Shown: positions 1 to 7,541 of the stretch, piece by piece
How the letters are laid out: the number at the start of each line of letters is the position of its first letter
Numbering within the stretch: the stretch's first letter is position 1
Assembly: GCF_003634755.1 (NCBI RefSeq)
Contig: NZ_RBXA01000004.1
Coordinates: forward strand, 179,699 to 243,698
Length of the DNA: 64,000 bases
From: Flavobacterium limicola
GTDB taxonomy: Bacteria; Bacteroidota; Bacteroidia; Flavobacteriales; Flavobacteriaceae
Direction of reading: 5' to 3'
Translations under genes and position numbers: made by a program
Notes under the pieces: generated by a model
The model's input: the letters and a program-made list of their open reading frames with translations, nothing else
Database searches by the model: none
What the model was told of the DNA's origin: nothing

Positions 1-67
1 AAAAATCCTTAATTTTGCAGTTATTTTATCAGAAGAAAATTCAAATCCAGTTAAGTACTTATAGAAT

Positions 68-847
68 ATGGCGAATACGAAAGAATTAAGTGTTGAGGAC
101 AAGTTAAGAGCAATTTACGATTTACAACTTATTGACTCTAGAATTGACGAAATCAGAAACGTAAGAGGAGAACTTCCTTTAGAAGTAGAAGATTTAGAAG
201 ATGAAGTGGCTGGTTTAAGCACACGTTCAGAAAAATTGAAAGGAGAACTTGAAGTTATCGAGGATCTAATCAAATCAAAAAAGAATGCAATTGATGAGCA
301 CAAAGAAGCTATCAAAAAATATACTAAGCAACAAGAAACTGTTCGTAACAACAGAGAATTTAATTCGTTGACTAAAGAAATTGAATTTCAAGAATTAGAA
401 ATTCAATTGTCAGAAAAGCAAATTAAAGAAATGAAAGCTTCTATCGAACACAAGAAAGAAGTAATTTCAAGTTCTAAAGAAAGATTAGAAGCAAAATCAA
501 ATCACTTAAAGCACAAAAAATCAGAGTTAGACGCTATCATGGCTGAAACTGCTAAAGAAGAAGCATTCTTGTCTGAGAAATCAGCAGAATTTCAAGCTTT
601 AATTGAAGAAAGATTATTGAAAGCTTATACAAGAATCAGAAGTAGCGTTCGTAATGGTTTAGCTGTAGTTTCTATCGAAAGAGGAGCTTCTGCAGGATCA
701 TTCTTCACTATTCCACCACAGACACAAGTAGAAATTGCTTCCAGAAAGAAAATCATTACTGACGAACACTCCGGAAGAATATTAGTCGACAGCTCATTGG
801 CTGACGAAGAAAAAGAGAAAATGGAACAATTGTTTTCTAAATTCTAA
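68..847 (+). CDS. coiled-coil C4-type zinc-ribbon family protein (ligand-less)
   Basis: The protein has 259 residues. Residues about 10-175 are a long charged Glu/Lys-rich coiled coil, followed by a C-terminal module with the layout of the zbf-RING_7/DUF164 zinc-ribbon family (IPPQ, K-I-I, GRILVD). The four zinc-binding cysteines of the family are missing: where CxGC is expected the protein reads SAGS (about 208-211), and where CxxC is expected it reads DEHS (about 232-235). A -7 box TAATTTTG sits at 10-17 and a strong terminator follows at 857-886, so it is probably transcribed alone or as the end of an operon starting upstream. The role of the family is not well defined; a nucleic-acid or scaffold role is inference. 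The fold assignment is fairly secure and zinc binding is unlikely. Confidence 0.85.
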   Translation: MANTKELSVEDKLRAIYDLQLIDSRIDEIRNVRGELPLEVEDLEDEVAGLSTRSEKLKGELEVIEDLIKSKKNAIDEHKEAIKKYTKQQETVRNNREFNSLTKEIEFQELEIQLSEKQIKEMKASIEHKKEVISSSKERLEAKSNHLKHKKSELDAIMAETAKEEAFLSEKSAEFQALIEERLLKAYTRIRSSVRNGLAVVSIERGASAGSFFTIPPQTQVEIASRKKIITDEHSGRILVDSSLADEEKEKMEQLFSKF

Positions 848-856
848 TTACATTTA

Positions 857-886
857 AGTCCCGATACACATCGGGACTTTTTTTTT
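857..886 (+). terminator. rho-independent terminator
   Basis: Nine-base-pair perfect stem AGTCCCGAT / ATCGGGACT with loop ACAC, followed by a run of T to 886. It ends the upstream zinc-ribbon-family gene. The T run directly touches the ATG of the next gene at 887. Confidence 0.9.
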
Positions 887-1735
887 ATGAAAAAAATAGT
901 ATTTTTTATATTCACTAAATCTATTGGTTTATACATTAACCTTTTGAGTTTTGTATTTCCAAAAAAAGCATCGCAACTGGCGTATGGTTTTTTTAGTGAA
1001 CCTCGAGAAGGGAAATTATCTAAAGACAAACTTCCGGGAATTCTGCAAAAAGCACAGTCCGAAATGTTCCAACTTCAAGAAGATTCCTTTCATACCTATA
1101 CATGGAAAGGAAATGACACTGTTATACTTTTGGTTCACGGCTGGGAAAGCAACGCTTCTCGCTGGGAAAATTTACTCCCATATCTTAAAAAATCTGGAAG
1201 CACCATCATTGCCATCGACGGCCCGGCTCACGGGTTATCCAGCGGAAAAGAATTCAACATTCCCCAATACGCTGAATTTATTCATGTTGCTGTACAAAAA
1301 TTTAAACCACAATATCTTATCGGTCATTCTATAGGTGGAAAAACGTGTTTGTATTATCAATCCGTTTATCAAAATGATGCTTTAAAAAAAATGGTGATAT
1401 TGGGAGCACCAAGTGATTTCAAAATTATATTGAACAATTACATTACATTATTAAGCTTGAATAGTAAAATTTCAAAGTCTTTGGAGGCGCATTATCTTAA
1501 TAATTTCAAATTGAGCTTGGAACAGTTTTCCGGTAAAATATTTGCTTCAAAATTAAATATAAAAGGATTAATCGCCCACGACATTGACGACACCGTAGTT
1601 TTATTCGAAGAAGGAAAAAAAATTGCAGGAGCTTGGAAAAATGTAATTTTCATTGAGACTAAAGGCTTAGGTCATAGCATGCACGACGATGAGTTGTATA
1701 AAAAAGTATCTCGTTTTTTATTTGAAGAAAAATAG
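887..1735 (+). CDS. alpha/beta hydrolase
   Basis: This is a 282-residue alpha/beta-hydrolase fold protein. The oxyanion-region motif HGW is at 84-86, the nucleophile elbow GHSIGG at 146-151 (Ser148), a candidate acid in HDIDD at about 231-235, and the catalytic His in GLGHS near 263. The first 25 residues are hydrophobic with an early lysine pair, so a membrane-associated N-terminus is possible. Substrate cannot be told from the sequence; esterase or lipase-like activity is the usual family role. The chosen ATG lies immediately after the T tract of a terminator, so the transcript must come from read-through or a start inside that element. Confidence 0.85.
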   Translation: MKKIVFFIFTKSIGLYINLLSFVFPKKASQLAYGFFSEPREGKLSKDKLPGILQKAQSEMFQLQEDSFHTYTWKGNDTVILLVHGWESNASRWENLLPYLKKSGSTIIAIDGPAHGLSSGKEFNIPQYAEFIHVAVQKFKPQYLIGHSIGGKTCLYYQSVYQNDALKKMVILGAPSDFKIILNNYITLLSLNSKISKSLEAHYLNNFKLSLEQFSGKIFASKLNIKGLIAHDIDDTVVLFEEGKKIAGAWKNVIFIETKGLGHSMHDDELYKKVSRFLFEEK

Positions 1736-1867
1736 ATTTCTTAGCTAATATGAACTTCTGAATTAAATCTAAGAAGACTAAATACAATCCATCGAAACTT
1801 ACCTTTCTAACAATCCAAAAATTTAAGAAGTCTAAAATCTAACAAACAAATTCATTACTTTTGCAGT

Positions 1868-2680
1868 ATGGAAGAAAATTTAAAACGCCTCAATAAATTC
1901 ATAGGAGAAACTGGTTATTGTTCCCGCCGCGAAGCTGATAAAATCATTGAAGAAGGTCGTGTGACTATCAATGGAGTCGTTCCGGAATTGGGCACAAAAG
2001 TTTCACCGAATGACGAAGTGCGTATTGACGGTAAACTAATCCGTGAGCAAAATGAGAAACCGGTTTATCTTGCTTTCTATAAACCTGTAGGAATCGAATG
2101 TACCACAAACCTTGATGTTCGCAATAATATTGTGGATTACATCAATTATCCGAAACGAATTTTTCCTATCGGACGATTAGACAAAGCCAGTGAAGGATTA
2201 ATTTTTATGACCAATGACGGCGATATCGTCAATAAAATTTTAAGAGCTCGAAACAATCACGAAAAAGAATATACGGTAACCGTAAACAAACCCATCACCG
2301 ATCGTTTCATCGAAAGAATGGGCAATGGAGTTCCTATTTTAGATACCGTTACCCGAAAATGTAAAGTGGAACAAATCAGCAAATTCACTTTCAAAATTAT
2401 CTTAACACAAGGTTTAAACCGTCAAATCCGTAGGATGACCGAATATTTAGGGTATGATGTTACGGCGCTTAAACGCATCAGAATCATCAATATTTCACTG
2501 GATGTTCCCGTTGGTAGATACCGCGATTTGACTGATGCCGAAATCAAAGAATTAAACGAATTGATTGAACCTTCGAGCAAAACAGAAGAAGCCAGTTTAC
2601 CGAAAACAGAAGCCCCAAAAAGAAGAACGGAATTTATCAAAAGAGATGATCCCAGATTTAAAGGACGAGGAGATTATTAA
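1868..2680 (+). CDS. rluF: 23S rRNA pseudouridine synthase (RluF type)
   Basis: The 270-residue protein has an N-terminal S4 RNA-binding domain (about 5-60) and an RsuA-type pseudouridine synthase domain. The catalytic aspartate is Asp105 in GRLDKASEGL, and the RQIRRM motif lies in the second half. It isomerises a uridine in 23S rRNA (U2604 for characterised RluF). The C-terminal 35 residues are a basic, Lys/Arg/Pro-rich tail typical of Bacteroidetes homologues. A -7 box TACTTTTG at 1856-1863 ends only five bases before the ATG, so the mRNA may be nearly leaderless. A terminator follows at 2688-2717. The RluF rather than RluB/RsuA call rests on overall sequence and is likely but not certain. 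Confidence 0.85.
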   Translation: MEENLKRLNKFIGETGYCSRREADKIIEEGRVTINGVVPELGTKVSPNDEVRIDGKLIREQNEKPVYLAFYKPVGIECTTNLDVRNNIVDYINYPKRIFPIGRLDKASEGLIFMTNDGDIVNKILRARNNHEKEYTVTVNKPITDRFIERMGNGVPILDTVTRKCKVEQISKFTFKIILTQGLNRQIRRMTEYLGYDVTALKRIRIINISLDVPVGRYRDLTDAEIKELNELIEPSSKTEEASLPKTEAPKRRTEFIKRDDPRFKGRGDY

Positions 2681-2687
2681 AAAATAC

Positions 2688-2717
2688 AAATCCCATCTGC
2701 CACGGCCGATGGGATTT
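2688..2717 (+). terminator. rho-independent terminator after rluF
   Basis: Ten-base-pair stem AAATCCCATC / GATGGGATTT with a ten-base loop and trailing T residues. It lies between the convergent rluF and the membrane-protein gene that ends at 2728, and the A-rich left flank lets it work in both directions. Confidence 0.85.
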
Positions 2718-2727
2718 TTCATTTGCA

Positions 2728-4116
2728 CTATTTCTCAACCTTTATAAACTCATAATATAATGCTTTTGACAAAAAGGACCTTGATTGCATTCGACTAATC
2801 TCCTTCTCTCTTGAAATTTCAATGTACTGTCCATCTAATTTATTTTGTAAAAAATAGTCTCGACGCACTTCATCATTAAAGTTTAGTCCTGATAAAAATA
2901 TTGGTTCTACTCCTTTGTTTACTGAAATATTATAATTGGTAATCAGATTTCCCCAATTCACAAAACTGCACAAAAGAATCGTTCCATAGAAATACCAAAT
3001 CATTTGATTGAAAAGAAAAGCATTCGTTTTTTGCTTGGTAATTTTTACAAAAGAAATAACCAATCCAATAATTGATAAAATCAAGAAAGCATAAACACCT
3101 AACCTTTTATAAGTCAATCCAAAAAAAGAAACATATTCTGAGTTTTTAATAATTGTACTAATGATTAAAACTCCGTTTAAGAAAATCCAAATCTTGGCTA
3201 ACTTTTTAAGGTTTTTAGCTTTTTTATCAAAATTAAATCCTCCTTTAAAATAAAATAAAATAACGCCAACTGCCATTATGATTGAAAAAATAACGGCATT
3301 CACTCTTTCGTGTGTATCAGAACTTAAGTTAGATTTTTTTACAACCTCAAAAAACTGTTCGTAATTATAAGTCGCAATGAAAACCAAAAGAAGCACATTC
3401 AAAAGAAACAACGTAATCTCTCCACTTCTTCTTTCAAAATCAATATCCAGAAATGAAAATGAATTTTGATTTTGTGTTTTGGCGTCTTCCTTAAAATCAT
3501 TGTCCAGTAAATCATTCTTTTCATAAAAAACCTCAGGAATCCAATAATTCCAGAAAGTGAACGAAATAAAAAATCCTAAAGCGGTCAGTACAAATACTTG
3601 CCACGCATCGATATCTAAATAATAATCCGTGAACAAAGAGGAAAAATGATCGCTCCCAAAAGAATATACAATTAAAAACAATCCAAGAAAAACAACTGGT
3701 ATAACAAAATAAGCAATCAGTTTTTTAGCAAAACCGCTGTTGACTTTTCGCTTCGGAAGATATTGACTAAACATCAATATACGACCTAACGAAGCGATAC
3801 CGTTCATTAATACTAAAGGAAGAGTTTGTAACAATTTAAGTTTTGGTTCCTGGGTTTTGAATTGTAAAAAGATAATCGACAAAACCATGGCAAAAAAAGA
3901 TGGAAAATCTCCGTACCAAGCAAATGCAAAGCATGACAGAACCGATGTAACAACTAAAATCAGATGTGCCCTACTGGTAATTTTCTCTTGAAAGAAATAA
4001 CATATTAAGGCGGTTTGCATCATCCCGAAAATGGCCCAATTGAGACCCAAATCTTCCTTGTAAAAAAGCAGAGTAAAAACCAAACTGCTGACTAAAATAA
4101 AATGTAGTTTTTTCAT
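2728..4116 (-). CDS. polytopic membrane protein, DUF4153/DUF4173-like
   Basis: This 462-residue integral membrane protein has around ten hydrophobic segments spread along the length and a short polar C-terminal tail. It resembles the DUF4153/DUF4173 membrane families common in Bacteroidetes; no enzymatic motif is visible. It is the last gene of a minus-strand cluster after a 204-residue membrane protein and a winged-helix regulator. Its own palindrome at 4134-4152, identical in core to one at the cluster promoter, suggests separate regulation by the neighbouring regulator. Function is unknown. Confidence 0.75.
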   Translation of the reverse strand: MKKLHFILVSSLVFTLLFYKEDLGLNWAIFGMMQTALICYFFQEKITSRAHLILVVTSVLSCFAFAWYGDFPSFFAMVLSIIFLQFKTQEPKLKLLQTLPLVLMNGIASLGRILMFSQYLPKRKVNSGFAKKLIAYFVIPVVFLGLFLIVYSFGSDHFSSLFTDYYLDIDAWQVFVLTALGFFISFTFWNYWIPEVFYEKNDLLDNDFKEDAKTQNQNSFSFLDIDFERRSGEITLFLLNVLLLVFIATYNYEQFFEVVKKSNLSSDTHERVNAVIFSIIMAVGVILFYFKGGFNFDKKAKNLKKLAKIWIFLNGVLIISTIIKNSEYVSFFGLTYKRLGVYAFLILSIIGLVISFVKITKQKTNAFLFNQMIWYFYGTILLCSFVNWGNLITNYNISVNKGVEPIFLSGLNFNDEVRRDYFLQNKLDGQYIEISREKEISRMQSRSFLSKALYYEFIKVEK

Positions 4117-4133
4117 AATTAATAATTTAAAAG

Positions 4134-4152
4134 TACTTTGTATTTCAAAGTA
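4134..4152. promoter_or_regulatory. operator-like inverted repeat (copy 1)
   Basis: Inverted repeat TACTTTG-N5-CAAAGTA in the gap between the winged-helix gene (ends 4171) and the start of the membrane-protein gene at 4116. The same core ACTTTG-N5-CAAAGT recurs at 5091-5107 in the promoter of the first gene of the cluster. The likely ligand is the cluster's own HTH protein; that is inference. Confidence 0.6.
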
Positions 4153-4170
4153 TAAAGTTAAAAAAAAGGG

Positions 4171-4464
4171 TTATTTAGATTTAATTAATTTTTCAAGACT
4201 ATTCAAGTGTGAAATAAAAGCAGTTCTGCCAATATTGGTAACTCGATACGACGTTTTTGGTTTTTTACCAACAAATTCTTTTTTTACTTCTATGTATCCA
4301 GATTTTTCTAACGCCGAAGAATGACTTGCTAAATTTCCATCAGTGATATTCAATAAAGATTTCATTTCAGTAAAATCAATCCAGTCGTTTACCATCAGAA
4401 CAGACATAATGCCTAATCTAACCCTACTTTCGAAATCTTTATTTAATTTGTCAATGATTCCCAT
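4171..4464 (-). CDS. winged-helix transcriptional regulator (HTH_34 type)
   Basis: A 97-residue single-domain winged-helix protein. The segment SLLNITDGNLASHSSALEKS is the helix-turn-helix and KKPKTSYRVT forms the wing, matching the small ArsR/MarR-like HTH_34 family. The start at 4464 was chosen because it lies two bases after the stop of the upstream membrane-protein gene; a longer reading to 4572 would run through that gene in another frame. Such regulators in Bacteroidetes are usually paired with membrane proteins, as here. It probably autoregulates through the ACTTTG-N5-CAAAGT palindromes on either side; the effector is unknown. Confidence 0.85.
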   Translation of the reverse strand: MGIIDKLNKDFESRVRLGIMSVLMVNDWIDFTEMKSLLNITDGNLASHSSALEKSGYIEVKKEFVGKKPKTSYRVTNIGRTAFISHLNSLEKLIKSK

Positions 4465-4466
4465 TT

Positions 4467-5081
4467 CTATTTGTATTTTTTGAACACAATTATTCCGTAA
4501 AGAATATGCAAAATTCCAAATCCAATTGCCCAAAAAACAAGACCAAAACCAAGATAAAAAAGCGAAATACATCCTAGAACAATCTCACAAGCGCCTAAAT
4601 ATCTAATGTCAGAAAAAGTATATTTCCCCGCATTAATAAGTGCTAACCCATAAAACAATAGAGTAACAGGAGCAATAAGAGCAAATAATTGATGGTATAA
4701 AAGTGCTACACAAAATACGCCTCCAACCAGTAAAGGAATTGCTAGATTCAATACCATTTTTTTAGTAGTATTCGTCCAAACCGGTAAATCAAACTTTTTA
4801 CTTTTTCTCAAAGTAAAGAATATACCCGACCCCAAAGCTAAGACTAAAATTCCGCAAGCAACGAAAACTAATTCGATTATTAAATCATAGCTATACATCT
4901 TTTGCTTTCCATCAAAATATTCAATACCACTATTTTTAAATAATTGATACGCATAAACTGACCCGGCTAATGCGAAAAAGCCCGCAAATATTCCTGAAAG
5001 GCCACTTAACGAAATGAATCTGGAAGAGCGCTCCATCATGGAACGAATATGCGATAAATCTTCTTGAATTTTTTGACTCAT
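4467..5081 (-). CDS. multi-pass membrane protein
   Basis: This 204-residue protein has a cytoplasmic polar N-terminus (about 1-20) and roughly five to six hydrophobic helices. It shows no catalytic motif and cannot be assigned to a named function. It is the first gene of a cluster with the winged-helix regulator (two-base gap) and a larger membrane protein. Its promoter is well formed: TTTG, 18 bases, TAACTTTG, overlapped by an operator-like palindrome. By analogy with other HTH_34-membrane protein pairs it may sense or respond to envelope state, but this is inference. Confidence 0.8.
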   Translation of the reverse strand: MSQKIQEDLSHIRSMMERSSRFISLSGLSGIFAGFFALAGSVYAYQLFKNSGIEYFDGKQKMYSYDLIIELVFVACGILVLALGSGIFFTLRKSKKFDLPVWTNTTKKMVLNLAIPLLVGGVFCVALLYHQLFALIAPVTLLFYGLALINAGKYTFSDIRYLGACEIVLGCISLFYLGFGLVFWAIGFGILHILYGIIVFKKYK

Positions 5082-5090
5082 AAATAAAGT

Positions 5091-5107
5091 ACTTTGAGTT
5101 ACAAAGT
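5091..5107. promoter_or_regulatory. operator-like inverted repeat (copy 2)
   Basis: ACTTTG-N5-CAAAGT between the 204-residue membrane-protein start (5081) and its -33 box. It overlaps the -7 element TAACTTTG, a position suited to repression. Its core is identical to the 4134-4152 repeat. Confidence 0.65.
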
Positions 5108-5131
5108 TATTTATTATTTTTAGATTTCAAA
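5102..5131 (-). promoter_or_regulatory. Bacteroidetes-type promoter
   Basis: On the minus strand TTTG (5131-5128), 18 bases, then TAACTTTG (5109-5102), matching the -33/-7 consensus of Flavobacterium sigma-A promoters. The -33 element lies partly in the arm of the 56-base palindrome at 5130-5185. Confidence 0.75.
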
Positions 5132-5185
5132 ACAGAAAGCGAATTATTTTAATAAATATTTATTAAAATAATTCGCTTTCTGTTT
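5130..5185. terminator. 56-base perfect palindrome, probable terminator of the small minus-strand gene
   Basis: Arms of 28 bases, perfectly self-complementary with no spacer, running from AAACAGAAAGCG to CGCTTTCTGTTT. On the minus strand it follows the 43-residue gene (stop at 5224) and ends in TTTT. Its distal arm also supplies the -33 region of the next promoter. Confidence 0.7.
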
Positions 5186-5223
5186 AAAAAAAGATTGGTA
5201 TAAAAGATTCGTTTGCTCAGAAT

Positions 5224-5355
5224 CTATTTTGAGCCTGCTTCCCAACCTCTTTGAATCTCTCCAATAGTAGAATCCCAGTCGTAAATTGTCAGTATGATAA
5301 AAAGAGTAGCAAATCCTAAGAAAAACATTAGTACGTCTCTGTTTGAAATTTTCAT
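5224..5355 (-). CDS. 43-residue single-pass membrane peptide
   Basis: A short reading frame starting ATG-AAA-ATT and encoding a positively charged N-terminus (MKISNRDV), one hydrophobic helix (about 9-24) and an acidic/aromatic C-terminus (YDWDSTIGE...RGWEAGSK). It fills the space between corA and the regulator cluster, has an upstream AT-rich leader, and is followed by a strong palindromic terminator. I judge it real because of clean start, stop, membrane-protein composition and terminator. Function is unknown; similar tiny peptides occur widely in flavobacteria. Confidence 0.65.
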   Translation of the reverse strand: MKISNRDVLMFFLGFATLFIILTIYDWDSTIGEIQRGWEAGSK

Positions 5356-5432
5356 TTTTATAGTATTTAATTATTTATTTAAATATATAAAATTAATTGA
5401 ATCCAAAACCAAAAAAGTAAGATTAATATTAA

Positions 5433-6359
5433 TTAAAACCATCTTTTTCTTTTGAATAAAAACACACCAAAAGCAGATAACAAAACAGATACTGTAATAA
5501 CAATCCATATTCCATAGCGATTATCTTCTAAATCATTAGGTACATTCATTCCATATAAACTGGCAATTAATGTTGGAATCATCAGAATAATCGAAATAGA
5601 AGTCATCTGCTTCATGATTGTATTCATATTATTAGAAATCACAGAAGCATACGCATCCATAGTTCCCGTTAAGATGTCACTGTAAATATTTGTAGTTTCT
5701 TGTGCCTGACGCAATTCAATTTCAACATCTTCCAATAAATCCGAGTCAAAATGCTCTTTTTGGGATTTAATGTTCTTGATTCGGTGCAACAAAATATCGT
5801 TCCCTTTCAAGGAAGTCATAAAGAATACCAAACATTTTTCTATTTGAAGTAACGCCTGCAACTCTTCATTTTTAATTGACTTTTCTAAATTGTCCTCGGC
5901 TAATTTTATTTTTTGATTGACTTGCTTTAAGTATTTCAAAAACCAAACACTGGACGACAGCAATAACTTCAACACTAAATCAAAGTTGTCTTTAATGTTG
6001 ATATTCTTGCGTTTGGTGTAAGTAACGAAATCCGTAAGCATTTCCGTTTTATGAAAACTGATGGTGATGCAAACTTCTCCTTTAAAAACAACCCCGACAG
6101 GAATTGTATGAAAAGGCAACTTCACATCGTTACTCTTTACAGGAATTCGCATGATAATCAAAGTCCAACCATTTTCAATTTCTATCCTTGGTCTTTCGTC
6201 AATATCTTCAATGTCGTTATAAAATGCTTCGGGAATTTGTAATTCTTCGAGTAAATATTTTTTTTCTGCTTCGGTAGGACATTCAATATTAATCCAGCAG
6301 TTTGGAGTCCAATCAGCAGTGGCAATTAATCCGTTATTGTTTTTATAAAAAGCTCTCAT
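5433..6359 (-). CDS. corA: CorA-family divalent cation channel
   Basis: The 308-residue protein has the CorA architecture: a soluble alpha/beta N-terminal domain, a long helical stalk and two C-terminal membrane helices. The signature GMN is at about 270-272, followed by the short periplasmic loop and a basic tail (FKRKRWF). It moves Mg2+ (or Co2+/Ni2+) across the inner membrane as a pentamer. It stands alone, with its own leader from 6360 to about 6460. Ion preference cannot be read from the sequence. Confidence 0.93.
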   Translation of the reverse strand: MRAFYKNNNGLIATADWTPNCWINIECPTEAEKKYLLEELQIPEAFYNDIEDIDERPRIEIENGWTLIIMRIPVKSNDVKLPFHTIPVGVVFKGEVCITISFHKTEMLTDFVTYTKRKNINIKDNFDLVLKLLLSSSVWFLKYLKQVNQKIKLAEDNLEKSIKNEELQALLQIEKCLVFFMTSLKGNDILLHRIKNIKSQKEHFDSDLLEDVEIELRQAQETTNIYSDILTGTMDAYASVISNNMNTIMKQMTSISIILMIPTLIASLYGMNVPNDLEDNRYGIWIVITVSVLLSAFGVFLFKRKRWF

Positions 6360-6534
6360 TTCAAAATTCTATAGGTTTATGTATAGCCTCTTGAAAAAGT
6401 CAAGTGCTATATTAGTTCAACATTTCCGAATAATAATCGTCCATTTTAAAGGTCTTTTTTAAGTGGTGCAAAAGTATTCTTTAAATTCCGTTTCAGCATC
6501 AATTATCAGAATTTTATACATTTTTTTAAATAAA

Positions 6535-6562
6535 AAAGCCTTAAACGTATGTTTAAGGCTTT
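6535..6562 (-). terminator. rho-independent terminator after folD
   Basis: Twelve-base-pair stem AAAGCCTTAAAC / GTTTAAGGCTTT with loop GTAT; on the minus strand it is followed by six T residues. Located just beyond the folD stop at 6582. Confidence 0.9.
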
Positions 6563-6581
6563 CAATCAGAACTATTATTCT

Positions 6582-7463
6582 CTATTTATTTCTTTTCATT
6601 TCTCTTGCCAAAAGCGTATTTTTCAACAACATTGCAATGGTCATAGGTCCTACTCCACCTGGAACCGGAGTAATAAATGATGATTTTTTACTTACATTTT
6701 CAAAATCAACATCACCCGTGATTACATATCCTTTTTCGTTACTTTCATCAGGAACACGAGTAATACCTACGTCAATAACCACAACTCCATCTTTTACCAT
6801 ATTTGCTTTCAGGTAATTTGGAACACCTAGAGCCGTAATAATGATATCCGCCTGAATGGTAATTTCCTCAATATTTTTAGTGTAGCTGTGCGTCAAAGTA
6901 ACTGTTGAATTTCCAGGAAAACCTTTTCTTCCCATCAAAATACTCATTGGTCTTCCCACAATGTGGCTACGACCTATTACTACAGTGTGTTTTCCTTTGG
7001 TTTCTACACCATATCTTTCTAACAATTCTAAAATTCCGAAAGGTGTTGCAGGAATAAAAGTAGTCATGTCTAAAGCCATTTTTCCAAAATTCTCAGGATG
7101 AAATCCATCGACATCTTTGCTTGGATCTACCGCCATCAATACTTTTTGCTCATCAATTTGTTCCGGAAGCGGCAATTGAACGATAAATCCATCAATAGCA
7201 TCATTCTCATTCAGTTCCTTAATTTTCTTTAGCAATTCAACTTCAGTAGTTGTACTTGGCATTTTTACTAAAGTAGATTCAAAACCTACTCTTTCACAAG
7301 CCTTTACTTTACTCCCTACATAAGTTAAACTTGCACCATCATTTCCAACAATTAGGGCTGCTAAATGAGGAACTTTCTCCCCATTGTCTTTCATTTTTTG
7401 TACTTCTACAGCGATTTCACTTTTAATATCCTCCGCTGTTTTTTTTCCGTCTAGTAGTTGCAT
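6582..7463 (-). CDS. folD: methylenetetrahydrofolate dehydrogenase / methenyltetrahydrofolate cyclohydrolase
   Basis: FolD is a 293-residue bifunctional enzyme that interconverts 5,10-methylene-THF and 10-formyl-THF with NADP+. Visible features are the YVGSK active-site segment with the catalytic lysine (about residue 52), DGFIVQLPLP, the DVDGFHPENFG folate loop and GRSHIVGRP of the nucleotide-binding domain. PGGVGPMTIAML near the C-terminus is the usual family signature. Length is normal. It lies downstream of ffh in the same direction, separated by a hairpin at 7491-7525, with its own terminator at 6535-6562. Confidence 0.97.
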   Translation of the reverse strand: MQLLDGKKTAEDIKSEIAVEVQKMKDNGEKVPHLAALIVGNDGASLTYVGSKVKACERVGFESTLVKMPSTTTEVELLKKIKELNENDAIDGFIVQLPLPEQIDEQKVLMAVDPSKDVDGFHPENFGKMALDMTTFIPATPFGILELLERYGVETKGKHTVVIGRSHIVGRPMSILMGRKGFPGNSTVTLTHSYTKNIEEITIQADIIITALGVPNYLKANMVKDGVVVIDVGITRVPDESNEKGYVITGDVDFENVSKKSSFITPVPGGVGPMTIAMLLKNTLLAREMKRNK

Positions 7464-7485
7464 TGTTATTGGGTTTAATATATTA

Positions 7486-7529
7486 AAGCCGAAAGTCTTA
7501 AAATCATTACAACTTTAAGACTTTCGACT
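7486..7529 (-). terminator. imperfect hairpin between ffh and folD
   Basis: Twelve-base perfect stem GAAAGTCTTAAA / TTTAAGACTTTC (7491-7502 with 7514-7525), extended outward by CG/CG and AAAG/CTTT around one mismatch. The T tail on the minus strand is weak, so termination may be partial. It resembles the AAAGTC-based inverted repeat at 56811-56883. Confidence 0.55.
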
Positions 7530-7541
7530 TTTGACTCAATT

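Noticed and set aside
4465..4572. Upstream extension of the winged-helix regulator to an ATG at 4572
   Set aside because: It would encode a hydrophobic stretch in a different frame of the preceding membrane-protein gene; the ATG two bases after that gene's stop fits the family length.
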